64,000 nucleotides of DNA from CAZBUK01 sp964495085 (GTDB taxonomy: Bacteria > Bacteroidota > Ignavibacteria > T3Sed10-11), in NCBI GenBank assembly GCA_964495085.1, contig CAZBUK010000008.1:4300-68299 (forward strand), read 5' to 3'. Both the position numbers and the translations under genes were made by a program. Below are positions 10,101-17,593 of this stretch, in pieces (positions within the stretch are counted from its first letter, which is position 1; every line of letters begins with the position of its first letter). The notes below the pieces were generated by a model. It searched no databases, was not told the DNA's origin, and worked only from the letters and a program-made list of their open reading frames with translations.

Positions 10101-10389
10101 CCTCTGCGGGCATGAGGTAGACTTCCGTGTTGCCGTCGTAAGCTCCGGTAAAAGCCAGCCATTTCCCGTCCGGCGAAAATCTGGCAAACATATTGAAACC
10201 GTCATGATTCGTCAACTTGCGTGCGACACCGCCGGTCGATGCTACTGTATATAAATCGCCCGCGTAAGAAAATACCAGTTGATTTCCATGTATTGCCGGA
10301 AAACGTAATAGTCGCGCCTCCTCCTGCGCGCAGAGCGAGACCGAAAAAAGAGCGATCAAGATTACGAGGAATAGAAACGTGCGGTTCAT
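7138..10389 (-). CDS. Secreted tricorn-like protease with beta-propellers, PDZ and S41 peptidase core
   Basis: About 1083 residues. The start is the ATG at 10389 (MNRTFLFLVILIALF), with AAAGGA upstream; it gives a clean signal peptide ending near SLCAQEE. The N-terminal 650 residues hold WD40/TolB-like repeats (FSPDGKWLAFTG, WSPDGKWIAYISD, WSPDSKWIAYAQ). A helical core domain follows (MREF/DFFYAPNLHEVNW), then a PDZ domain (about 780-860) and an S41 C-terminal-processing peptidase domain with LIIDVRGNGGGN and the nucleophile segment DEFSASDGDIF. The His segment reads LNAGHAYVGGG; in Thermoplasma tricorn the catalytic His is preceded by Ser, here by Gly. In the FCB group these are generally periplasmic or secreted peptide-degrading enzymes. 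Downstream of the CotH operon but separated by 263 bp. Confidence 0.92.
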   Translation of the reverse strand: MNRTFLFLVILIALFSVSLCAQEEARLLRFPAIHGNQLVFSYAGDLYTVASTGGVARKLTNHDGFNMFARFSPDGKWLAFTGAYDGNTEVYLMPAEGGVPRRLTYTATLDRDDVSDRMGPNNIVMGWMDEKNIIFRSRRIEPNSFNGQLYLVSIDGGIPRQLPLPRGGFTSYSPDKSKIAYNRIFREFRTWKRYRGGQADDVWIYDFSTEELRNITNNPAQDIIPMWAGNKIYFNSDRDKIMNLFSYDLTTGETEKHTNFSDFDVKFPSLGNDAIVFENAGYIYRFDLSTELYEKVPIYIQEDFAIGRGGLTEVSQNVHTYEISPDGNRALFGARGDLFTVPVKHGNTRNLTNSPGIHERNPKWSPDGKWIAYISDVTGEDEIFIMPQDAGSTPLQLTSDGDTYKYQLSWSPDNSKILWSDKKLRLFFVDVQTKRVTQVASPTAWEITQYAWSPDSKWIAYAQPEEKQYQTIYLYSVESGQTIPVTDGWFQSSQPEFSKDGKYLFFISNRNFAPVYSQIEWNHAYVDLAGIYLITLSKETPSPFKPRSDEVVIGSSSGQESNSESSQSDVTVKVDPDGIKDRIAAIPVSGSNYQSLTSVGDKIYFMRNGRRDERPKLLMYDLEKQTETELGEINGFEVSSDGKKMLVLQQGSYAIIDLPSSRIDIKERLNLTNMKVQLARQAEWRQIFMEAWRQMRDFFYAPNLHEVNWEAIREQYEPLVHYVNHRADLTYIIGEMIGELNAGHAYVGGGDMPRPDRVKTGLLGAVIVKDSQSGYFRIEKILAGQNWDNNLRSPLTEIGVDVRTGDYILAVDGVPTNAVTDIYSMLVDKAGKQVTLKVNSQPGEQGSRSTVVVPIGDEQPLYYLNWVQDNIRKVSDATDGKVGYVHIPDMGVPGLNEFVKYYYPQLRREGLIIDVRGNGGGNVSPMIIERLRREIAMITKARNAAINIDPSGMHLGPKVALIDEFSASDGDIFAFRFKHYGLGPVIGKRTWGGVVGIRGTLPLLDGGFLNRPEFSRYDIEGTEWVMEGYGVEPDIVVDNHPGREYRGIDDQLNKAIETILEKLAQEPVRLAPPPPYPDKSREQ

Positions 10390-10652
10390 ACTGAATCCTT
10401 TTCTTTGAATTTGATGGGGATTGGAATCGATGGGTACATTCACTGAAAGCTATGAATTATGGACTTCATTGACAAGACGGTTCGTAACAAATCAATCTCA
10501 GAACAAATCGGGATTCGGCTTTCGAGGCGAATAGGGTCTCGGGAAAGTCGTCGCTTCAGATCGATTTCCCGTGTCTACAACATGCGCTCGCCCGATACCC
10601 TGCAGATTCCAGGCGCGCTCCCTCCGAGTAGATATCTATATCTGAGCAAGAA

Positions 10653-13600
10653 CTACTTGATATAAACCATCGACCGGAGTCTTGAAAATCCCGGAATACT
10701 CTGATCCAACGGCTGCGCTTCCATCTTATAGATATAGATTCCCGATGATAGCCCGCTGCCCGTTGTGTTCCATTCCGTGGAGTGGATACCCGCTTCAACG
10801 TCGCGATTGAATAATACCGCAAGTCTTTGACCGATCATGTTATAAATCTCGATCCGCACCCGGCTTGGCTCCGGCACTGCGAAAGTGACGACGGTTAACG
10901 GGTTAAAGGGATTCGGATAGTTCTGATAGAGCTGGAATGTCGCGGGTTTTTCTACCGGAATTTCTACGCCGACCGGTATCCCTGTTACGGATATGTCTCC
11001 CAGCCGAAGCATGTCCCTGCTCCCCACCTCGGGATCTAATCGGACGCCGGTAAAATAATATTTCCAACGGATCTGAACGTATGCTTTGTTGTTCACCACA
11101 TCGGGCAACCGTATCGGTCCGAGATTTTCGTGATGCCCCGTTTCAGCGCTCCTCACATATTCGACGGGCATTCCGTTCAGCAGAACGTCTGAAAATTCGC
11201 CGTCCGTCCCGATGCGGTATTGCATCCTTATACGATAGACCCGGCTGCTCGGGATCAGAGTTCCCCCGGTCCACGAGACATTGACGTTGGTCATTCCGGT
11301 TGTGTTCAGTGCGAGAACCGCCGCGCCAAGATCGCGCCCCCTCCCTGTATTTATGAAACCGATCCCGTCATCGCCCAGGGCGTTGAGGCGGGTTCTTCCG
11401 GTCAATTTGTACGGATATCGGATCTTATCCTGGTCATTCGCATGATAGTCATTGTTTTCGTCGTCGATATATGGAATATGATACGGAGTCGTCATCTCAT
11501 CGTGTAATCCGGGATCGTCAATCGATGATTGCTGGAATACCATATGCGGCGGAAATGCTCCCTCCGGTTGGTTGTCGTTCCACACGGTAAAGGAATAAGG
11601 ACCGTCTGCTAGCATGTGGGGTTCCGGATTCATAGGATCTTCGGGAGGTCCGACGGTTACCGCTATGTTATCGAGCCTGAGCATCGCTCTCGATCCGCTC
11701 GTACCTGCCAGATGGTAGAATTTCCACCTTAACTGCACGTATGGTTTATCCTGGATCTCATCCGGCAATCTTACGGGACCGATAATCTGCGCGTGGCCCG
11801 CCTGTTCATTCCGCTTATATTCGACCGGAGCGCCTTCTCCGTGGACATCCCGGAATGCTTCCTGGATTCCGATTCGATACTGCAGTCTCAATGCATATTC
11901 CCGGTTGTTCGGCAGGATTGTTCCCGCGAGAAAGCTTACATAGATATCCTCAAGTCCGAGTGTGTTCAGCGCCAGAACGACTGCGCCGAGGTCCCGTCCT
12001 CTGCCAGTATTGATGAGCGAGATCCCCTGATGTCCCAGTCCGTTTAAACGGGTTCTACCGGTTAGCTTGTACGGGAATCCTACTTTATCTTGATCGTCTG
12101 CATGGTATTCATTTTCATTTTCATCGATGTGTGGGATATGATATGGATCGGTCATCTCTTCCGATAATCCCGGATCGTTTACCGAAGATTGCTGGAAGAT
12201 CATCCCGGGAGGAAATGATCCCTCAATTTCCTGTTCGTCCCAATACTCGAAGAGATACGGGCCCGAGGAAAGCTCATAGGCGGGGGGGTTTATCTTGTCC
12301 CCTTCGAAATTTTCGGAGAGAATAAAATGAGCCATGAGCGTGGTATCGCCCGAGATTGTGACGAGCAGGGTATCTGAGAGATGGGATTGTCCGTTCCATC
12401 CGGCAAAGGAGTATCCGGTCAGAGGCTCAGCGATGAGCCGAATCGGAACACCCTGGAAATATGTTCCGCTCCATGGATACGGCTGATTGGGATCGATAAT
12501 ACCAGGAAGGTCGCGGTCGATGCGTACGGAATTGATCCGAACAATGCCGGCGTTTCGCTCGCCGGTGTCGATGGTGACCACGCCGGTACCCGGAAGTTCG
12601 AACTGCCCGACAACGTGCATCCTTACCTCGTCGGCACGCTGCGTTGCATAGGTGCGAAGCTGTTCGACATCCCCTCTCCATCCGAAGATCGACCGGAACG
12701 GGATCCACCTCCGGAAGTGCTCCATAATTTCCGGCTCGTATTCAGTTTCCATCTCATTAAGGAGCCGTACAACCAGATCGGAGACGAAGATCGTGTTCAT
12801 CAAATCGGCGATTCGGCTTATGAAGTATTCGCGGGCGTCCTGATTGTTCATAAGCTTCCTGAAGATCAACGTGCTCCAGGGCGGATTCGGCCATCCGAGA
12901 CCGTTCTCGTCCATGGCCATCGCAAGCGTGTTGAGTGTATGGGCGTGAATTCCGTCGAAAAGGCCGAATCCAAAATCGGTGTCGTACACGATCCACCGCC
13001 ATTTGCCTCCCGGTATACGCGGCCGCCAGTAGTCGATATTATTTCCCGGCCAATCTGTATTCCCGATATAGACATTGAAAGCTACGTAGGTCAAGTGATT
13101 GTCGACGTCCATGAGAGTCCGTAGAACCTGCAGATGCTCCGGATCGGTTAAATTGGTCGATTTGATATAATCCAGCATTGCCGTGTAATGCCATGGATCT
13201 CCCTCTATTACCTCGCTGTTACCCGATAATAAGTCGACCGACTCCGGGTCGACGATATGGTGTGTCTCCAGATAGTACTTATCTACACGATCCCGTATGT
13301 TGTGGATACCCCAATATTCACCGTTGATGAACACGATCGCAGGCCTGGAAGACAGATGGTCGAGATCGACTCCGTCCAGCAGTTTATGTATAAAGGCATC
13401 CCGGAACAGTATAGAGGTCCAATCATTTCCCGAATTGCGAAGGACAATTCGTTTGTATCTGTCGATTGTCTTATCGGGAAAGAATTGATAATTGAACCAA
13501 GATCCGCCGTATTCTCCGCGGGCGTAGAGACGGAGCGCTTTCTGAGGCAGCGACCTCGATGCGCCTCCATGGATCCGCATGCCGGCCTGTTCGGAGAGGG

Positions 13601-14642
13601 GTATCGTACCGTCGGTTTCGATGAGCTCGATGTGAACCGGGCGTTCCCATTCGATTCCCCGCATCGTGAAATTGCCCTGTTGATGCCAGGGCGCCTGCGG
13701 ATTGACTACAGAATTAACACCCGGTACGTAGATGCCGGTTTCGTGGTCGAAGAGATGTAGGGAATCGGTGACCAGACTTAACACAGGAAATGAATACCTC
13801 GCTCTCCCCGTCTCATCGATGATGAATGTCCGCGTGACGATCTCGCTCGGTAGATAGCCGTCTCGAATCGTCCTTGCACGGATTACAGTACCCTTCTTAA
13901 TCACTTCACCCGGAGATACCCAGTTATAGCTGACGTTGGTTGGAATTTCGGACAATACGTTCGGATGCTGCGACCTGTCCTCGATAAGCAGCGGATCGGT
14001 ATATACGGTCGACGAATCTGTCGGTTCGGATCCGTCTGAGGTATAGTAAACGACTGAGCCGTCCTCGGAATCGAATCTGAGACTTAAACTATCGGTATAA
14101 AATCCGGAATTATGGGACGGACCGGGTGGAGCTGCAATACCAAGATATCCTGTGCCGGTATTCGACGCTCCCGGAGTCGGTTCGGAGAAGAAGAACCAGA
14201 TATCGTCGCCGTCCGGTTGTCTCCCGTATGAAATATCCGCCGGAAGCGGAGTCGGTGGAATAAAATCCACGAGGGAGCTGTCGGGCGATGTAAGCAGAAT
14301 TTCTTCGCCGGCGGCGCTGATGCTGAATGAAGCGTGCAACCCATTGCCGGGTAGGGAACGATTCTTTCCGGACGCCCAAACCAGTAGAAATTCACCCGGA
14401 GCCAGAACCGTATCGGGGAAAATCCATTTGAATGGTTGTGCGGCATTATCCGAGAGTCCGTATCCGCCGAGTCCGGCAGGTTCATCGCCGGCATTATACA
14501 GCTCAATCAAGTCTTCGTACGCATCGTCTTCATCGACCGTTACCGAGGCATTGGACGGGAGGATCTCGTTAAGAACAATCTGAGCGTAAGAGGAAAAACA
14601 TAGTGACAGGATGAATACACATAAAAATAATACGGACTTCAT
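10653..14642 (-). CDS. Large secreted CotH-kinase-family protein with lamin-tail domain, tandem repeats and C-terminal sorting signal
   Basis: About 1329 residues from the ATG at 14642 (MKSVLFLCVFILSLCF, signal peptide), which has GGGGAGA at a good distance. Domains in order: lamin-tail domain (about 20-165, IVLNEILPSN...GGYGLSDN), a chitobiase-C-like domain (about 175-280, YYTSDGSEPTDSS), CotH kinase (about 290-640) with the putative catalytic segments NTDWPGNNIDYW and YDTDFGFG, an InlB-B-like repeat (GYSFAGWNGQ), two tandem repeats of about 225 residues sharing DPGL.(D/E)EMT.PYHIP and LTGRTRLN.LG, and a type-IX-like sorting domain (YQNYPNPFNPLTVV). CotH proteins are atypical protein kinases in spore coats; the secreted bacterial form is poorly characterised. 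It is the last gene of a tight operon with a polyphosphate polymerase and a DUF4956 protein, so phosphate transfer in the envelope is a reasonable guess. Confidence 0.88.
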   Translation of the reverse strand: MKSVLFLCVFILSLCFSSYAQIVLNEILPSNASVTVDEDDAYEDLIELYNAGDEPAGLGGYGLSDNAAQPFKWIFPDTVLAPGEFLLVWASGKNRSLPGNGLHASFSISAAGEEILLTSPDSSLVDFIPPTPLPADISYGRQPDGDDIWFFFSEPTPGASNTGTGYLGIAAPPGPSHNSGFYTDSLSLRFDSEDGSVVYYTSDGSEPTDSSTVYTDPLLIEDRSQHPNVLSEIPTNVSYNWVSPGEVIKKGTVIRARTIRDGYLPSEIVTRTFIIDETGRARYSFPVLSLVTDSLHLFDHETGIYVPGVNSVVNPQAPWHQQGNFTMRGIEWERPVHIELIETDGTIPLSEQAGMRIHGGASRSLPQKALRLYARGEYGGSWFNYQFFPDKTIDRYKRIVLRNSGNDWTSILFRDAFIHKLLDGVDLDHLSSRPAIVFINGEYWGIHNIRDRVDKYYLETHHIVDPESVDLLSGNSEVIEGDPWHYTAMLDYIKSTNLTDPEHLQVLRTLMDVDNHLTYVAFNVYIGNTDWPGNNIDYWRPRIPGGKWRWIVYDTDFGFGLFDGIHAHTLNTLAMAMDENGLGWPNPPWSTLIFRKLMNNQDAREYFISRIADLMNTIFVSDLVVRLLNEMETEYEPEIMEHFRRWIPFRSIFGWRGDVEQLRTYATQRADEVRMHVVGQFELPGTGVVTIDTGERNAGIVRINSVRIDRDLPGIIDPNQPYPWSGTYFQGVPIRLIAEPLTGYSFAGWNGQSHLSDTLLVTISGDTTLMAHFILSENFEGDKINPPAYELSSGPYLFEYWDEQEIEGSFPPGMIFQQSSVNDPGLSEEMTDPYHIPHIDENENEYHADDQDKVGFPYKLTGRTRLNGLGHQGISLINTGRGRDLGAVVLALNTLGLEDIYVSFLAGTILPNNREYALRLQYRIGIQEAFRDVHGEGAPVEYKRNEQAGHAQIIGPVRLPDEIQDKPYVQLRWKFYHLAGTSGSRAMLRLDNIAVTVGPPEDPMNPEPHMLADGPYSFTVWNDNQPEGAFPPHMVFQQSSIDDPGLHDEMTTPYHIPYIDDENNDYHANDQDKIRYPYKLTGRTRLNALGDDGIGFINTGRGRDLGAAVLALNTTGMTNVNVSWTGGTLIPSSRVYRIRMQYRIGTDGEFSDVLLNGMPVEYVRSAETGHHENLGPIRLPDVVNNKAYVQIRWKYYFTGVRLDPEVGSRDMLRLGDISVTGIPVGVEIPVEKPATFQLYQNYPNPFNPLTVVTFAVPEPSRVRIEIYNMIGQRLAVLFNRDVEAGIHSTEWNTTGSGLSSGIYIYKMEAQPLDQSIPGFSRLRSMVYIK

Positions 14643-14658
14643 TCCGCGATCTCCCCGC

Positions 14659-15336
14659 TTAATACGATTCCTCATCGAAAAACAGGGTAACCTGTTTCAC
14701 TCCCGTCGATTTCTCCAGTTCCCGGATGAATTGTGGACTCTGCTCCTGATTTCTCAGTCGGATATAAAACGACAAATCGAGCATATTGCCGTTATCGGCC
14801 GATTTCAGGTTAACAAGCTTATGCTGTCGGCAGTATTTCTTTAACACCGGCATATAGGTCGGATCCTCCTCATCCTCCGTTCCGTTGACCGAGAATTGAA
14901 GAAGGAAATCTTTCCTGTGTGCGGCACCGCTTCGGCTGTATGAGAGAAGATACGTAAAAAATCCGACCAGCACACTCCCGATGATCGCAAGACCGTGCAA
15001 TCCTGCTCCGGTAGCCATACCCGCCGTAAGCGAGAAGAAGATGAACACTATATCGTTTGTATCCTTTATTGCCGTACGGAACCGGATAATAGACATTGCG
15101 CCCACCAGACCGAACGCCCGCGCGAGGTTGTTCCCGATAACCATGATTACCACGGCAGTAAGTATGGCGAGGATCACGAGCGAATTGGCAAAGGATCGCG
15201 AATAGCTTGGTCCAGTGTACGTCACTCTGTACATAAAAAGGATGAAGAAACCGCACAGCGCCGCAACCGATATATTATATATTATCTGATCGAGAGAGAG
15301 GCCGAAATGGAGTATATGGTTAAGATCGTCGAACAT
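14659..15336 (-). CDS. DUF4956 integral membrane protein
   Basis: 225 residues. Four or so transmembrane helices fill the first 125 residues (AALCGFFILFMYRV, FANSLVILAILTAVVIMVI, VFIFFSLTAGMATGAG, IIGSVLVGFFTYLL). Between helices lies the family's signature AFGLVGAMSIIRFRTAIKD. The C-terminal 90 residues are soluble and contain two beta-rich stretches. It starts 10 bp after the VTC-domain gene and ends 16 bp before the CotH gene. DUF4956 has no settled function; I know it as a recurrent neighbour of VTC-type polymerases. The GAxSIIRFRTAIK loop is reminiscent of MgtC/YhiD-like proteins, which is only an impression. Confidence 0.88.
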   Translation of the reverse strand: MFDDLNHILHFGLSLDQIIYNISVAALCGFFILFMYRVTYTGPSYSRSFANSLVILAILTAVVIMVIGNNLARAFGLVGAMSIIRFRTAIKDTNDIVFIFFSLTAGMATGAGLHGLAIIGSVLVGFFTYLLSYSRSGAAHRKDFLLQFSVNGTEDEEDPTYMPVLKKYCRQHKLVNLKSADNGNMLDLSFYIRLRNQEQSPQFIRELEKSTGVKQVTLFFDEESY

Positions 15337-15346
15337 AAAAATCCGT

Positions 15347-16114
15347 TTAGAAGTTATCCGAGAGGGCGCAGACCGCCGGTTTCGTGAAGTGATGACTTGT
15401 TTTACGGTGCATATCGAGGCCGATGCAGTATTTAGACACCGCCTGCCGTCTCGCTCCGAACACTCTTAAGGCGCTCCGCATCCAGAGAGGCATCGTGCCG
15501 GTGAACTTGACTTCGACGACAAATCTGCCGGGGAGACAGTTCACGAGCTTTTCTTCCGAGTAAAGTTCGTCCAGTTGCGGATAGATCGCGCTCCTCAGAT
15601 TCTTATCGAACGTAATCCGCACCGAGCGGTCGAACTTACCGAAGTAAGCTTCACGCTCATACGTCACGAGCACAACCGGTCGCAGCATGGATCCATGCAG
15701 GTGGTAAAGGAATTTTCGGGCATTCTCATCCGCGTCGGCAATCCCGTTACCCGTGATGATATATTTTTGTACATTACCCGTAGCGAAGAACCGGCGGACA
15801 TGTTTAAAACGCATCGGCGCCCTGTTTTTCCAGACGGTTTGAATATTCTTTCGTTTAATTTCGAGGTAAACTTCATCCTCGTTTCCCCCGTCGTTATAGC
15901 CGCGTATCCGCAGCTTTTTTCTTATATCCACCCCCTCGATCTTTTCGGTGTAGTAACGGAGCGAGGGCGTATCGAAGTAGATGCTCCGGACGCTGTATTC
16001 CGGTATATCGGCATTCCGGGCGTGGTCATCCCGCACGATGAATGGAATAATCGAGGAACGAAGCTTGTCGAGATTCTCGTTATGTATAAGATATTTATAT
16101 TCCAATCGCGGCAT
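15347..16114 (-). CDS. VTC-domain polyphosphate polymerase
   Basis: About 255 residues. The ATG at 16114 (MPRLEYKYLIHNEN) is chosen because AGGGGAAA precedes it; the frame extends further upstream, but those residues look unlike the family. The tunnel-type VTC fold features are in order: EYKYLI at the start, VRSIYFDT, the basic pair in KKLRIRGY, LEIKRK, VTYEREAYFG with DRSVRITFDKN, and VVEVKF near the end. These match the Arg/Lys and Glu residues that in yeast Vtc4 line the polyphosphate tunnel (position matching by eye). Predicted activity: NTP-dependent synthesis of inorganic polyphosphate at the cytoplasmic face. There is no membrane segment, so the adjacent DUF4956 protein could supply the membrane anchor or export path. 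Second gene of the operon, 13 bp after the HlyD-like gene. Confidence 0.87.
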   Translation of the reverse strand: MPRLEYKYLIHNENLDKLRSSIIPFIVRDDHARNADIPEYSVRSIYFDTPSLRYYTEKIEGVDIRKKLRIRGYNDGGNEDEVYLEIKRKNIQTVWKNRAPMRFKHVRRFFATGNVQKYIITGNGIADADENARKFLYHLHGSMLRPVVLVTYEREAYFGKFDRSVRITFDKNLRSAIYPQLDELYSEEKLVNCLPGRFVVEVKFTGTMPLWMRSALRVFGARRQAVSKYCIGLDMHRKTSHHFTKPAVCALSDNF

Positions 16115-16127
16115 CCGTCTGTTTCCC

Positions 16128-17192
16128 CTATAACAATAAACCGAATTGGCGCCGCAGATATTCTCTGACGGTAACTCTCGGAGTTTCGATAGCGCATGGA
16201 ACGACCAACCCGGGGAGATACAATGCATCCGTTCCGTTCAGAGCGGCGGTTGCGATAACCATTTGTGAACCGTTAAATCGATACACCGTACTTCCGATCG
16301 TATGAATCTCGGCACTCACATCGCCCCGGTTCCGCGATAAACGGAAACTCACTCCCGTTCCGGGTTCGATATAGGTGCGTTGATCGAGGGGTATCGTAAT
16401 GAGAAGTGCGTATCCGGAGCTATCTCCGATCCGAACCAGCGTATCCGGTGAAAACGAATGAAGTATGGTACCGGCGATCGGGGATCTCAGGATAAAATCG
16501 TCTCTTTGCCGATAGAGCGAACGCAGATCCGCCTCCATCACCTCGATCTGCGTCCGGATGTATGCTAATTGTTCGTCCCGGACTCCGGTGACAGCGGTCT
16601 CGACCTGAGATTCGGCGATGGCGATATCGAGCTCGTATAACCGCATTTGATTCTCGATCGTTTCGAATTCGGCATCAGAGATCAGACCGCGTTCATAGAG
16701 TGATCTTGCACGGCGGTACGTCGGTGTATATCCTTCGACCAATTGGCGATTATATGCCAGGCGTTGACGTGCCTCCTTAACGACGGCTTCTTTCTCTCCT
16801 GCGGCATAAAGATGAAAATTTGCCCGGGCGAGCTTCAGCTCTCCCTCCAGCTTTACGATCTCCCGCTCAAGATGGTGAGAATAGATGTGGCCGACGGTAT
16901 CTCCGCTCTCGACCGCGTTCCCGGGTTTGATGCGTTCGTGGAGCAAGAATCGGATCGCATCCTGACGTTCGAACTGTGTTACACCAAAATTCGACGTTCG
17001 ATAGTCGAGACGATCGAACAATGTCGCCGAGAGCCGGCCGGCCTGATCTTTGCTCAGAATCCATTCCTGAACAGGCGAAATACGACCGTGTGTATGGATT
17101 TTATACGGGACTTTAACCGGAACGATCAGGATGACAGCGAGGATAGCTACCGTACCGAAAAGGAGTTTATATAGATTCGTATAACGTCTCAT
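16128..17192 (-). CDS. HlyD-like membrane fusion / periplasmic adaptor protein
   Basis: About 354 residues from the ATG at 17192 (MRRYTNLYKLLFGTVAILAV); no strong ribosome binding site is visible. A single N-terminal membrane helix (about 10-28) is followed by a half-lipoyl beta segment (YKIHTHGRISPVQEWILSK), a long alpha-helical hairpin (about 105-240, heptad-like, LERGLISDAEFETIENQM-type turn), the second lipoyl half (FILRSPIAGTIL) and a beta-barrel domain. This is the standard adaptor layout of tripartite pumps and type I secretion. No inner-membrane pump or TolC partner is in the window. It is the first gene of the operon with the polyphosphate polymerase, DUF4956 and CotH genes, an unusual partnership that hints at envelope transport linked to polyphosphate. 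Confidence 0.85.
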   Translation of the reverse strand: MRRYTNLYKLLFGTVAILAVILIVPVKVPYKIHTHGRISPVQEWILSKDQAGRLSATLFDRLDYRTSNFGVTQFERQDAIRFLLHERIKPGNAVESGDTVGHIYSHHLEREIVKLEGELKLARANFHLYAAGEKEAVVKEARQRLAYNRQLVEGYTPTYRRARSLYERGLISDAEFETIENQMRLYELDIAIAESQVETAVTGVRDEQLAYIRTQIEVMEADLRSLYRQRDDFILRSPIAGTILHSFSPDTLVRIGDSSGYALLITIPLDQRTYIEPGTGVSFRLSRNRGDVSAEIHTIGSTVYRFNGSQMVIATAALNGTDALYLPGLVVPCAIETPRVTVREYLRRQFGLLL

Positions 17193-17593
17193 GTGAGTAA
17201 TAACGCGGTACCCGAGAGTTGATTCCTCATCCCGACTGCACCGATATCGATTTGATGAGAACAGAAGGTGAAGCGATAAACCGGCTGGTTGACGGGGCGG
17301 GGGTGTGTCGCCAACCGGTACATACAATCAGTTCTCCCCTTTCGCACAAAAAGTACCAGTCCTTTTATTATGTATGTATTAAGATAGTATTAAATAAAGT
17401 TAAATTTTTTGTATTTTTCAAGATTCACGATTATCGCTCATTTGCATTGATTATTTAGCGTTTTGTTGCTACCTTTTTATTTAACTGCATATAATGCCCC
17501 GCAAGCTACTTCCCCTGCCCGAGGGGGAGATCATATTCTCCCCCGACGCGCCGTTGCCGGGAATATCTGAACACATGAAGCGGAGAGGTCCGA
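17193..17593. other. Divergent intergenic region between the HlyD-like and PAS-only genes
   Basis: About 400 bases, AT-rich at 17380-17490. It must drive the leftward HlyD-VTC-DUF4956-CotH operon and the rightward PAS gene. One candidate rightward promoter is listed separately; I found no convincing leftward promoter, RNA gene or repeat. Confidence 0.6.
17466..17495 (+). promoter_or_regulatory. Candidate sigma-70-type promoter for the PAS-only gene
   Basis: TTGCTA at 17466-17471 and a consensus TATAAT at 17490-17495 are separated by 18 bases. Transcription would begin about 90 bases before the ATG at 17594. The -10 box is perfect, the -35 box moderate. Confidence 0.4.
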
